Position numbers and translations under genes: made by a program
Shown: one piece after another, positions 23,627 through 29,631 of the stretch
How the letters are laid out: each line of letters opens with the position of its first letter
Numbering within the stretch: position 1 is the first letter of the stretch
The notes under the pieces: generated by a model
The model's database searches: none
What the model was told of the DNA's origin: nothing
The model's input: only the letters and a program-made list of their open reading frames with translations
Assembly (NCBI GenBank): GCA_903882965.1
Contig: CAIRZD010000252.1
Location: 1-36,840, forward strand
Length of the DNA stretch: 36,840 bases
Origin: an uncultured Bacteroidota bacterium
Lineage (GTDB): Bacteria > Bacteroidota > Bacteroidia > Chitinophagales > Chitinophagaceae
Reading direction: 5' to 3'

Positions 23627-23851
23627 TTATGTCTTCACATGAACAAACTGAAGCGCTATAGGAATAATCCAGCCAACAACACTAATTGCTATAAATATAC
23701 CGAAACCCCAAGTCATCTTGTTATCAAGATGTTTCAGGCCAGCATCTAACCGCTCAATAGCTTTATCTAAAGACTGGAATTTATGTTCATGAACACGAAG
23801 GGTCACTTCATGTTCAATGTAATGCTCTGTCTCTTTTATAAAATCACTCAT
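23627..23851 (-). CDS. Coiled-coil plus membrane-helix protein
   Basis: 74 residues. N-terminal amphipathic, His/Glu-rich coiled coil (MSDFIKETEHYIEHEVTLRV, HEHKFQSLDKAIERLDAGLK) then one hydrophobic helix (MTWGFGIFIAISVVGWIIPI). Same plan as the 61-residue protein at 9773-9958. ATG 23851 behind AGGGG. It is first of the leftward run that leads through the recombinase to terL. It could be a holin-like or membrane-tether protein; unproven. Confidence 0.65.
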   Translation of the reverse strand: MSDFIKETEHYIEHEVTLRVHEHKFQSLDKAIERLDAGLKHLDNKMTWGFGIFIAISVVGWIIPIALQFVHVKT

Positions 23852-23931
23852 CGTCGCCCCTAATTGTTGTTATATACATAATAAGGCCTTTGATAACATT
23901 GTCAAATAAAGTCTGTATATTTATTTATTAC

Positions 23932-23963
23932 ATACCATTTTCGTGACGTCAGCAATATGGTAT
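23932..23963. repeat. 32-bp dyad centred on TGACGTCA
   Basis: ATACCAT at 23932-23938 pairs with ATGGTAT at 23957-23963, and the perfect palindrome TGACGTCA lies exactly at the centre (23944-23951). Thirteen of sixteen base pairs match. It lies about 540 bp upstream of the serine recombinase start, and could be a recombination core site, an operator or an origin element. Confidence 0.6.
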
Positions 23964-23986
23964 CTAGGGTGTACTTTAGTTACAGA

Positions 23987-24025
23987 GGGGCATTAGGGCT
24001 AAAATAGATACTATTGCCCCTTTTT
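23987..24025 (+). terminator. Possible terminator (plus strand)
   Basis: GGGGCA at 23987-23992, a 22-nt loop, TGCCCC at 24015-24020, then TTTTT. The loop is long and no plus-strand gene lies upstream, so its role may be to block antisense transcription or it may be coincidental. Confidence 0.3.
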
Positions 24026-24277
24026 GCCCGCTAGATTATTTACTGGTAATATGTTAGCACCTAGCGCTGTGATTCCGAATCGTTACCGGATGGCTGGCTT
24101 TTGGTTTTGCCAATAGGATGACCGCTCGTCCAAATGATTAATATTGATAGAGTGCCAGGCTTTCACTGGCTTCAGTCCCTAATACTGCCGACCCTTGCAG
24201 TCTCCTCAGAAGATTACTTCCGCATATGGCCGTCGGAGAATAGCCTCCCACCATTACCTAGGCTGGCTGGGTTAGGT

Positions 24278-24360
24278 TGTACGGGCAGGACTCGAACCTG
24301 CGACCTCACGCAAACAGGCGTGGCTCTAAGCTGACGCTCTACCAACTGAGCTACCGTACA
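24278..24360 (-). tRNA. tRNA-like gene with aberrant anticodon region
   Basis: 83 nt. Acceptor TGTACGG pairs fully with CCGTACA. TA, then D stem GCTC/GAGC with AGTTGGTA loop, and T arm GCAGG-TTCGAGT-CCTGC are all canonical. Variable-loop sequence AGGTC matches ordinary tRNAs. Between D arm and variable loop there are about eleven bases too many. No standard 5-bp stem with 7-nt loop is possible. A perfect stem CACGC/GCGTG encloses a 6-nt loop CTGTTT, and the stretch before it contains a second TAGAGC, as if part of the D arm were duplicated. CCA is not encoded (ACCT). Isotype cannot be assigned; it may be a degraded Asn-like tRNA or a non-translating tRNA mimic. Confidence 0.6.
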
Positions 24361-24364
24361 ATGT

Positions 24365-24775
24365 TCATTCCTTGGATGATGCCCTACATTTATGCGTAGT
24401 CAACCCGTTTAGCATTTCATGGCAAACGGGACAATGCGCACACCACATTGGATTATAGCCATGCCCCTTAACGTACTCCGCATTTGCATTTGGCACTTCT
24501 TGCTCTACTCGCCAAGGCGTTCTATCTTCAAAGTAAATGTTACGACCATCTGCTGCCAGCACACTCTTAACGGCCTCGGGTAAGCGGTCATGACTACTAA
24601 TAACGGCCTGTAAAACTTCACCTTTGATGTCAGTAAACATCATTACCCACTTTTCGCCTACAATTTCTCGTATCTTCTCTGTTTCTGTCTTCTCTTTAGG
24701 TAAGCAATAACAATGAGGAAGCCATGGGGCATTTATTTTGTGACACCTCGTACATTCCCAAGGCTGATTGGTCAT
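24365..24775 (-). CDS. Zinc-ribbon protein, unknown
   Basis: 136 residues. The N-terminus WECTRCHKINAPWLPHCYC has the W-x-C-x2-C...N...C-x-C order of RanBP2-type small zinc fingers. A second cluster at the C-terminus is CAHCPVCHEMLNGLTTHKC. The middle (TDIKGEVLQAVISSHDRLPE, then AADGRNIYFEDRTPWRVEQE) is a small alpha/beta domain. Protein or RNA binding is likely; no named family. Stops four bases before the tRNA-like gene and overlaps the upstream gene by four bases. Confidence 0.65.
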   Translation of the reverse strand: MTNQPWECTRCHKINAPWLPHCYCLPKEKTETEKIREIVGEKWVMMFTDIKGEVLQAVISSHDRLPEAVKSVLAADGRNIYFEDRTPWRVEQEVPNANAEYVKGHGYNPMWCAHCPVCHEMLNGLTTHKCRASSKE

Positions 24776-24990
24776 AGCTCTTCGAACTCCTGTGTATAAA
24801 TTAAATCAGGCATATCTTCTTCGAAGTCTTCGGCGATTTCTTCAAGGAATCGGTGTAAGTCTATCATGGCTTGTTTGTAACCTGTATTAAATCCACAGGA
24901 GAAGCTAGCGGGTTCGCTGTGAACAAGATTTGGAAGTTTTAAGGCAATCTCCTTAAACTTCGCATTAATATATGCGTTAAGAACACCCAT
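24772..24990 (-). CDS. 72-residue acidic hypothetical protein
   Basis: Sequence MGVLNAYINAKFKEIALKLP, FNTGYKQAMIDLHRFLEEIA and an acidic tail EDFEEDMPDLIYTQEFEEL. All-helical, acidic at the end. ATG 24990 behind AAGGATATATT; its stop overlaps the zinc-ribbon gene start. The GYKQAMxDLxRFLEE pattern is found in small early phage proteins of unknown role. Confidence 0.65.
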   Translation of the reverse strand: MGVLNAYINAKFKEIALKLPNLVHSEPASFSCGFNTGYKQAMIDLHRFLEEIAEDFEEDMPDLIYTQEFEEL

Positions 24991-25020
24991 AATATATCCT
25001 TATAAAATGGCACCGATTTG

Positions 25021-25230
25021 CTACGCTGGCTCGGTGATAGCCTCTATACATCCCTCACCGTTTGGTAAGCGATTAAGTTTTAAATCCATATCCCAAATAG
25101 CATGGTCAAGATGACATCGAACACGGTCTATAAAATTCTTCTCATCACCTAATGTTTTAAGTTTGGCTTCACAAACAATGGAGCCATGCTTCCCGTTATC
25201 TGTTCGCCATCGAATGGTTATTGAAGCCAT
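25021..25230 (-). CDS. 69-residue hypothetical protein
   Basis: Sequence MASITIRWRTDNGKHGSIVC, EAKLKTLGDEKNFIDRVRCH and LNRLPNGEGCIEAITEPA. Mixed alpha/beta, ATG 25230 behind AAGGAAAT. Flanked by similar small leftward genes. No family recognised. Confidence 0.6.
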   Translation of the reverse strand: MASITIRWRTDNGKHGSIVCEAKLKTLGDEKNFIDRVRCHLDHAIWDMDLKLNRLPNGEGCIEAITEPA

Positions 25231-25268
25231 TTAATTTCCTTATAAAGAAGCGCGGGCAAAGCCGTTGC

Positions 25269-25505
25269 TCAACTCCTTCTACCGTGGGTAGATGAGATAT
25301 CATTAGCGTATAAAGCATAAACTCGATTGAATGTATCAATTGCCTCTTGGCAAGCATCATGCTCATAAAGATGCTGAAGAGTAAGCTTAGGTTTCTTATG
25401 ACCTTTCGCACTTTCTCCTGCGCAAACCATATAATAATCGCCTAATAAATCACAAAGAGCCTTGTCATGGCTCATATACTTTTTTGCCCAATATTCAAAA
25501 GTCAT
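25269..25505 (-). CDS. 78-residue hypothetical protein
   Basis: Sequence MTFEYWAKKYMSHDKALCDL, LGDYYMVCAGESAKGHKKPK, then LYEHDACQEAIDTFNRVYAL. Helical, soluble. ATG 25505 behind AAGGATAAAT. It is preceded by the structured non-coding segment 25506-25686, which would be its leader. No family recognised. Confidence 0.6.
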   Translation of the reverse strand: MTFEYWAKKYMSHDKALCDLLGDYYMVCAGESAKGHKKPKLTLQHLYEHDACQEAIDTFNRVYALYANDISSTHGRRS

Positions 25506-25570
25506 ATTTATCCTTGATAAAGCGCCGTCTTTCCGGCTGTCAACTCTACCTATGCGCCTAGATAAAGATT

Positions 25571-25640
25571 CGCTGGAAACCCCGTGAGGAACCCGAGTAC
25601 TCCTCGTACATCATGGTACGTGAGCTAGCGGTGGGGAGCG
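25571..25640. ncRNA. Candidate structured RNA (three-way junction)
   Basis: Plus-strand CGCT + CCCC at 25571-25583 pair with GGGG + AGCG at 25633-25640. Inside, GAGGA (25586-25590) pairs with TCCTC (25601-25605) and GTAC (25606-25609) with GTAC (25616-25619). The result is a closed multibranch fold of 70 nt, much more GC-rich than its surroundings. On the minus strand it lies in the leader of the 78-residue gene, so it may be a regulatory leader or a small RNA. No known family recognised. Confidence 0.4.
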
Positions 25641-25686
25641 ATTTGTGCTTGCGTCATGGAGTTAACACAGAGGCCGTCTCCCCTTA

Positions 25687-25869
25687 TCAATTATCACCAT
25701 ACTTCAGGCGATTTCGAATATAATCTCTGACTTCACCAGCCATCATAATCTGACCTTTATAACATCCGAGTTCAAATTCATTAAGCTCTTCAAGTCTTTC
25801 GAATAGGGTCTCAATAGCACATTCTCTCTCATTAAATAACCACTCTCTCAGCTTCTCTAATTCCTTCAC
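25687..25869 (-). CDS. 60-residue hypothetical protein
   Basis: Sequence MKELEKLREWLFNERECAIE, TLFERLEELNEFELGCYKGQ, ending RDYIRNRLKYGDN. All-helical, acidic. It starts two bases after the TerS stop, with AAGGAGTATTAG in the overlap region before ATG 25869. Translation is probably coupled to terS. No family recognised. Confidence 0.6.
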   Translation of the reverse strand: MKELEKLREWLFNERECAIETLFERLEELNEFELGCYKGQIMMAGEVRDYIRNRLKYGDN

Positions 25870-25871
25870 GC

Positions 25872-26351
25872 CTAATACTCCTTGCGATTGCGTTTATCCA
25901 TCTCTGAGTAGCGTTTCTTGCAGTCGTCGTCTAACTCTGTGGTCGGAGGGAGAATATCTTTGGTCTCCCCGTACTTCTTAGCTTTGAGCTTTGATGCCTG
26001 CCATTTTATAGCGTCCATTTTCATGCGCATCATATTGTGGTCTAATTTCTGTACACCTGACTCTTCATCAATCCACTTATGAGGTTCGTTCATAAGCTCT
26101 TGCATGTACTCAACGCTCACTTCAACCTGGTCTTCTTTAGCTTTGGTGTATTTGTCACGAAATTCGGGGTACTTTCTAAGCCAAAGGAAGATATTTGCTC
26201 TCTCAGGCCAGTGAGGATGAGCGGCACATAAATGAACAAGACCAAGCTCAGAGGTAGCTATAACATCGCAAATCTCTTCGCCAAGCTCTACAGTATATTT
26301 TGTTGGTCGACCTCTTTTCTTCCGGTCTTCTGGCTTTACTTTCTTGGTCAT
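25872..26351 (-). CDS. terS: Terminase small subunit
   Basis: 159 residues. Basic start and GRPTKYTVELGEEICDVIAT, then PHWPERANIFLWLRKYPEFR and DKYTKAKEDQVEVSVEYMQE match the Sf6-type small terminase family: N-terminal HTH with central oligomerisation helices and a basic C-terminus (KAKKYGETKD). It recognises pac DNA and hands it to TerL. It is unusual in lying about 4 kb upstream of terL with about ten genes between. ATG 26351 is preceded by AAGGATGACC. Confidence 0.85.
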   Translation of the reverse strand: MTKKVKPEDRKKRGRPTKYTVELGEEICDVIATSELGLVHLCAAHPHWPERANIFLWLRKYPEFRDKYTKAKEDQVEVSVEYMQELMNEPHKWIDEESGVQKLDHNMMRMKMDAIKWQASKLKAKKYGETKDILPPTTELDDDCKKRYSEMDKRNRKEY

Positions 26352-26368
26352 CCTTAACCACCATTTTT

Positions 26369-26617
26369 TTAGCCTTTAATATAAGCCTCATCAAACATCT
26401 GTATCGCTTCTTTGCGTGTGATGTCTGGATTGACAGCCATAATATCTTTTATAGCTTTTTGATAAGATTTGCTGTTTCGATTTATCTTGTCAAGTGATGG
26501 AGCTTTTATTTCTGGCTCGTAATCATCATCACCGTTACATAGGTTGCAATCGACTCGAATCATGCCATTACCAAGGTATGAACCTTCGCCTAGGCATCTA
26601 ATACATACTTCGCTCAT
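26369..26617 (-). CDS. Small zinc-finger protein (DnaJ-type CxxC pair)
   Basis: 82 residues from ATG 26617 behind AAGGAACG; a longer frame from 26659 lacks a ribosome site. CIRCLGEGSYLGNG and CNLCNGDDD give two CxxCxG-like knuckles similar to the DnaJ central zinc finger. The rest is helical (KSYQKAIKDIMAVNPDITRK). Such proteins are common in early phage regions and probably bind zinc. Exact role unknown. Confidence 0.65.
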   Translation of the reverse strand: MSEVCIRCLGEGSYLGNGMIRVDCNLCNGDDDYEPEIKAPSLDKINRNSKSYQKAIKDIMAVNPDITRKEAIQMFDEAYIKG

Positions 26618-26709
26618 ATCTACGTTCCTTGTAGTTACTCTTAAAACAAATACTAACATACTAATTTAGCTAGATAAAGCCCATTCAATATTATTAACGT
26701 TCAAAGTAT

Positions 26710-26738
26710 TTGACAAACTACAACCAAATGTACATAAT
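26710..26738 (+). promoter_or_regulatory. Strong promoter for the plus-strand gene island
   Basis: TTGACA, 17-bp spacer, CATAAT. It is flanked by an inverted repeat ACAAACT (26713-26719) / AGTTTGT (26744-26750), a likely operator. The first eleven bases TTGACAAACTA are shared with the plus promoter at 31833, and the ribosome-site region ACTAGGAGATTGA is shared too. Confidence 0.75.
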
Positions 26739-26784
26739 GACTGAGTTTGTTTAGTTTATTACGCATATTTACTAGGAGATTGAG

Positions 26785-26991
26785 ATGATATTTGCAGATT
26801 TAACTGATACAGATTTTTCATTCCGTTGTGATTTCGCAGGTGATGCTTGCGAATATTGGGATTATGACTTCTCGATAGAACGATGGGATGATAAATATTC
26901 AAGGAATCTTAGTCTCATGGAAATTGAGCAGCTAAGGGAGAATTGCAAACGGATATTAGAAGCCACTGAAGGCTGTCAAGGAGGATTTTAA
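26785..26991 (+). CDS. 68-residue acidic hypothetical protein
   Basis: Sequence MIFADLTDTDFSFRCDFAGD, ACEYWDYDFSIERWDDKYSR and LMEIEQLRENCKRILEATEG. Aromatic and acidic; could be a DNA mimic or inhibitor of a host protein, but this is only suggested by composition. First gene of a four-gene plus island with its own promoter. Ribosome site AGGAGATTGAG. No family recognised. Confidence 0.6.
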   Translation: MIFADLTDTDFSFRCDFAGDACEYWDYDFSIERWDDKYSRNLSLMEIEQLRENCKRILEATEGCQGGF

Positions 26992-27132
26992 ATGGGTTAT
27001 CTAGGCATGATGGATGGATGGCATGGTGACGAAAACGAGTGTCATGGGCATTGCGGTCTTTGTGAAGATTGTGATGAACTTTATTACCAGCGTTGCGACG
27101 AGGAGTACGAATCATGGTGCGATGAACAATAA
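26992..27132 (+). CDS. 46-residue Cys/acid-rich protein
   Basis: ATG 26992 follows the previous stop directly, with AAGGAGG at ideal spacing. Sequence MGYLGMMDGWHGDENECHGH, CGLCEDCDELYYQRCDEEY and a SWCDEQ end. Six cysteines and several His suggest a metal-bound mini-domain; net charge strongly negative. No family recognised. Confidence 0.6.
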   Translation: MGYLGMMDGWHGDENECHGHCGLCEDCDELYYQRCDEEYESWCDEQ

Positions 27133-27147
27133 GGCTTAGGAGCTTTT

Positions 27148-27366
27148 ATGAATAGAAATGAAAAAGTTCTCCTCTTTTTGGGGAGAGTTCAGGCTAGGAT
27201 AGAGGATTTAGGTGCTTTGGCGAGCGATACCAGAAACCCTCTATTCGAATTAATAGCCGATTTAGAGCGCTACTTTAATTTATCCATTCATGAGATATTT
27301 TCTCAGGAAGAAGTAGAAATTTCAACATGGAGAAAGGGGATAACATGGAAAACGTTGCCGCGATGA
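27148..27366 (+). CDS. 72-residue hypothetical protein
   Basis: ATG 27148 behind TAGGAG. Sequence MNRNEKVLLFLGRVQARIED, LGALASDTRNPLFELIADLE, RYFNLSIHEIFSQEE. Helical and amphipathic. Overlaps the next gene by 22 bases in a different frame. No family recognised. Confidence 0.6.
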   Translation: MNRNEKVLLFLGRVQARIEDLGALASDTRNPLFELIADLERYFNLSIHEIFSQEEVEISTWRKGITWKTLPR

Positions 27367-27536
27367 TGCCTTTATTATGGCAGTTGATAGAAAACAATAA
27401 GAAGTGTTCCATAAATGTAATCACAAAAGAGAATGATATTATCGTCAGTATCTGGAGTGGAAGAAGATGGAAACGCTTTAAAAATAAAACTACTGATGCT
27501 TTAATTTCAAATATACAGCAAGCATATCAGGTCTAA
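27345..27536 (+). CDS. 63-residue hypothetical protein
   Basis: Start chosen at ATG 27345 because AAAGGGG lies just upstream; ATG 27327 in the same frame would add six residues without a good site. Sequence MENVAAMMPLLWQLIENNKK, CSINVITKENDIIVSIWSGR, then FKNKTTDALISNIQQAYQV. A small alpha-beta-alpha unit. It converges on and overlaps by four bases the minus-strand gene at 27533. No family recognised. Confidence 0.6.
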   Translation: MENVAAMMPLLWQLIENNKKCSINVITKENDIIVSIWSGRRWKRFKNKTTDALISNIQQAYQV

Positions 27537-27805
27537 TATGGTTCGCCCCTCTGCGCTTTGACAGGTACGGGCGGATTTTCCATTGGTTGAGTTAATCCAT
27601 GAGAATAGTCTGGAAAGCCTGTTTTAATCCAAACCTCAACATGCAGGTTTAATGCCTCAATAGGCAATTCACCTCTGCGCATATCGTCTTTGTCTTCCTC
27701 GCTCATCAGCCTTGTAGTGATGAGACGAAGTTCAATTTTGTGTTTTAATGCAATTTTACGGATGATGTTTTTACAGGCATCATCGCTTAACTTTTGTTCA
27801 CACAT
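27533..27805 (-). CDS. 90-residue hypothetical protein
   Basis: Sequence MCEQKLSDDACKNIIRKIAL, KHKIELRLITTRLMSEEDKD, DMRRGELPIEALNLHVEVWI, then a Pro-rich tail. Start lies in the last codons of the primase-helicase gene (19-bp overlap). Probably expressed with it. No family recognised. Confidence 0.6.
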   Translation of the reverse strand: MCEQKLSDDACKNIIRKIALKHKIELRLITTRLMSEEDKDDMRRGELPIEALNLHVEVWIKTGFPDYSHGLTQPMENPPVPVKAQRGEPY

Positions 27806-29625
27806 GAGTACTCGATGTAAGGTCTTGCTAGTAAACTTTCGCGTTCCAAGTATTGACCTGATGGTTCATGAAACCAGAACCCTACAACACCTTCCTTGAA
27901 TTTCCCGCGTCCATGTCGATTCTTGTCACACTTCAAAAAAGAATCATGCTCCTTTAAAACTTCATACTCGTCAGGTGTTAGGTAATCACCGCGTGCCTGA
28001 CGTCTTACGATTTCCTCTTTTGCTTTGTTTCTCCACACCGCAAAGCAATTATCAGCAAGGTCACTGATTGCGCCGCCGCCTCTGATATCATACTTTCCTG
28101 GGATTTCAGACTCATCACGAGGTTTTCTAGGATGTGTCACCAAGTGGATGTGACAATTGTATTGCAACTTGAAGTCTCTAAGCTTCTCAGTGAGTTCTTT
28201 TTGACCATTATAATCATCTTCAGCAATGTTTAAGGTGGTTAATGAATCGACGATAAATACATCTACACCATAACGACGACGTGCGTACAAAAATACTTCC
28301 AATAGTCGTTCTATTTTCCCAGTTCCAACCAAATTGAAGATAAAAAGATTTCGTTCAAGCCATGTATCGACTGCCTTGATGAACTCAAGTGACGGTGATT
28401 GCTGTGCGGTTGTTTGCAAATAGGTACGTGCCATCAACTCAGCAGGGTAAAGCTCCATGCTTGCAACACAAACTCGTGCGCCTTGACGAATCATGTTCAA
28501 CATGACCTGACCTAAAAACAGAGTCTTACCATGCCCATTGTAACCAGTCCACATCGTCAAGCCTGATGGTTTAAATAGAAAATGGTCTTCGCATTTTTCC
28601 CATCCTAGGTTATAGCCTAGAAACTTTCCTGGTACTGGATGAATAATTTCATAGGCTTCCATCGTGAAGTCACTGTGTGGTCGAAGCTCTTCTGGATCAA
28701 GTGATTTCGCATCGTCAATAAAGAACTGAATATCTTCTTTTGACAGACCATTCATCAAGCATTCGTTCGCGTCCTTCATGGGCAACTCAACAAGCCGGCA
28801 ACGATGAGCGTCAAGTCGGTTGACAATTTCCTTTGCCGCTTCCTGACCTGCATCGTCGTTGTCCATACAAATAAAAATCTCATCAAAACGATTTAGGTTC
28901 TCGATTTCATACTCAAGCCAACGTTGCTTCTCGCCTCTGCCTCCACCAAATGGAACTGAGAGAGCAGGAATTCCGTATTGACAAAAGCTCATCGCGTCTA
29001 ATTCGCCTTCACAGATAACCACTGTTCTGGCATGTGGTGGTATAACTTGCCAGCCAAACAAACATGGTTCAGCGTTCGGAGACACAACTATCTGCTTTTT
29101 ACCGTCTTTGCGTTCAAGCTTCATTCGTTTAACAAAAATGATTTCTTTATCACGAATGTAATTGAAGACAATCTCGCTTTCGCTATGAGGTATCTTAAAA
29201 CGCTGTATAACGGTCTCTGAGAGCTTTCTTGTATTAGACAGGTAGATGTGTACCGGAGACATGGTTTTAAGAGGTTCTACGGGGGTTTTCGGAGGTTTGG
29301 TGAATGTTTTTTTTGAGGGTCTTGTTGCTTTGTACCCAGAAGTTGAAAAATTGAAGTAATCTGCAACTTCTTTCATCGCTTCAACAGTGCTTTGACCTTT
29401 TATTTTTGCCCACAAATCCAACATATCTCCGCGCTCACCTGTTGCAAAGTCTGCCCATACTCCGGCCTTCGCACCTTTCAAGTGAACTTTAAGCGATTCA
29501 CCTTTTTCGCCTTGAATGGAGCCTACACACCACTCACCGCTTTTTTTCTCACCGTTCGGTAGTAAGTCCCGAACAATTTCTTCACAACGTTGCGCAAGAA
29601 GCGCCGACAACTCTGTAGCTAACAT
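27787..29625 (-). CDS. Primase-helicase, T7 gp4/Twinkle-like
   Basis: 612 residues. N-terminal CHC2-like region (GKKSG/WCVGSIQGE.., GVWADFATGERGDMLDLW, residues 28-72) has lost the zinc cysteines. Toprim domain: VVICEGELDAM (202-212) and FICMDNDDAG (251-260). Helicase domain: Walker A GYNGHGKT (361-368), Walker B FIVD (457-460), HLVTHPRKP (494-502) and RGGGAISDLADN (515-526), a full DnaB/gp4-type RecA core. The protein should unwind DNA and prime the lagging strand. ATG 29625 lies six bases after the initiator stop. Together with the initiator and the iterons it forms the replication module. Confidence 0.93.
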   Translation of the reverse strand: MLATELSALLAQRCEEIVRDLLPNGEKKSGEWCVGSIQGEKGESLKVHLKGAKAGVWADFATGERGDMLDLWAKIKGQSTVEAMKEVADYFNFSTSGYKATRPSKKTFTKPPKTPVEPLKTMSPVHIYLSNTRKLSETVIQRFKIPHSESEIVFNYIRDKEIIFVKRMKLERKDGKKQIVVSPNAEPCLFGWQVIPPHARTVVICEGELDAMSFCQYGIPALSVPFGGGRGEKQRWLEYEIENLNRFDEIFICMDNDDAGQEAAKEIVNRLDAHRCRLVELPMKDANECLMNGLSKEDIQFFIDDAKSLDPEELRPHSDFTMEAYEIIHPVPGKFLGYNLGWEKCEDHFLFKPSGLTMWTGYNGHGKTLFLGQVMLNMIRQGARVCVASMELYPAELMARTYLQTTAQQSPSLEFIKAVDTWLERNLFIFNLVGTGKIERLLEVFLYARRRYGVDVFIVDSLTTLNIAEDDYNGQKELTEKLRDFKLQYNCHIHLVTHPRKPRDESEIPGKYDIRGGGAISDLADNCFAVWRNKAKEEIVRRQARGDYLTPDEYEVLKEHDSFLKCDKNRHGRGKFKEGVVGFWFHEPSGQYLERESLLARPYIEYSCVNKS

Positions 29626-29631
29626 ATGACC

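Larger units (their letters stand above)
23852..24277 (-). other. 426-bp non-coding region
   Basis: No credible protein gene. It carries the 32-bp dyad (23932-23963), a hairpin with T-run on the plus strand (23987-24025), a possible minus-strand promoter whose -35 TTGACA is at 23900-23905, within the dyad TTTGACAATGTTATCAAA, and GC-richer sequence with short inverted repeats between 24150 and 24270 (CCGAC/GTCGG, CTGC/GCAG, AGCCT/AGGCT). Directly downstream of the tRNA-like gene on the minus strand, so it may be transcribed with it and carry a structured RNA. A plus-strand frame at 24134-24334 is a shadow of the tRNA. Confidence 0.5.

Noticed and set aside
24134-24334. Plus-strand frame ending in GCTGRTRTCDLTQTGVALS
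   Set aside because: This is the familiar false translation across the complement of a tRNA; it overlaps the tRNA-like gene and lacks a ribosome site.
25196-25411. 71-codon minus frame overlapping two small genes
   Set aside because: Overlaps better-supported genes at 25021 and 25269 that have proper ribosome sites.
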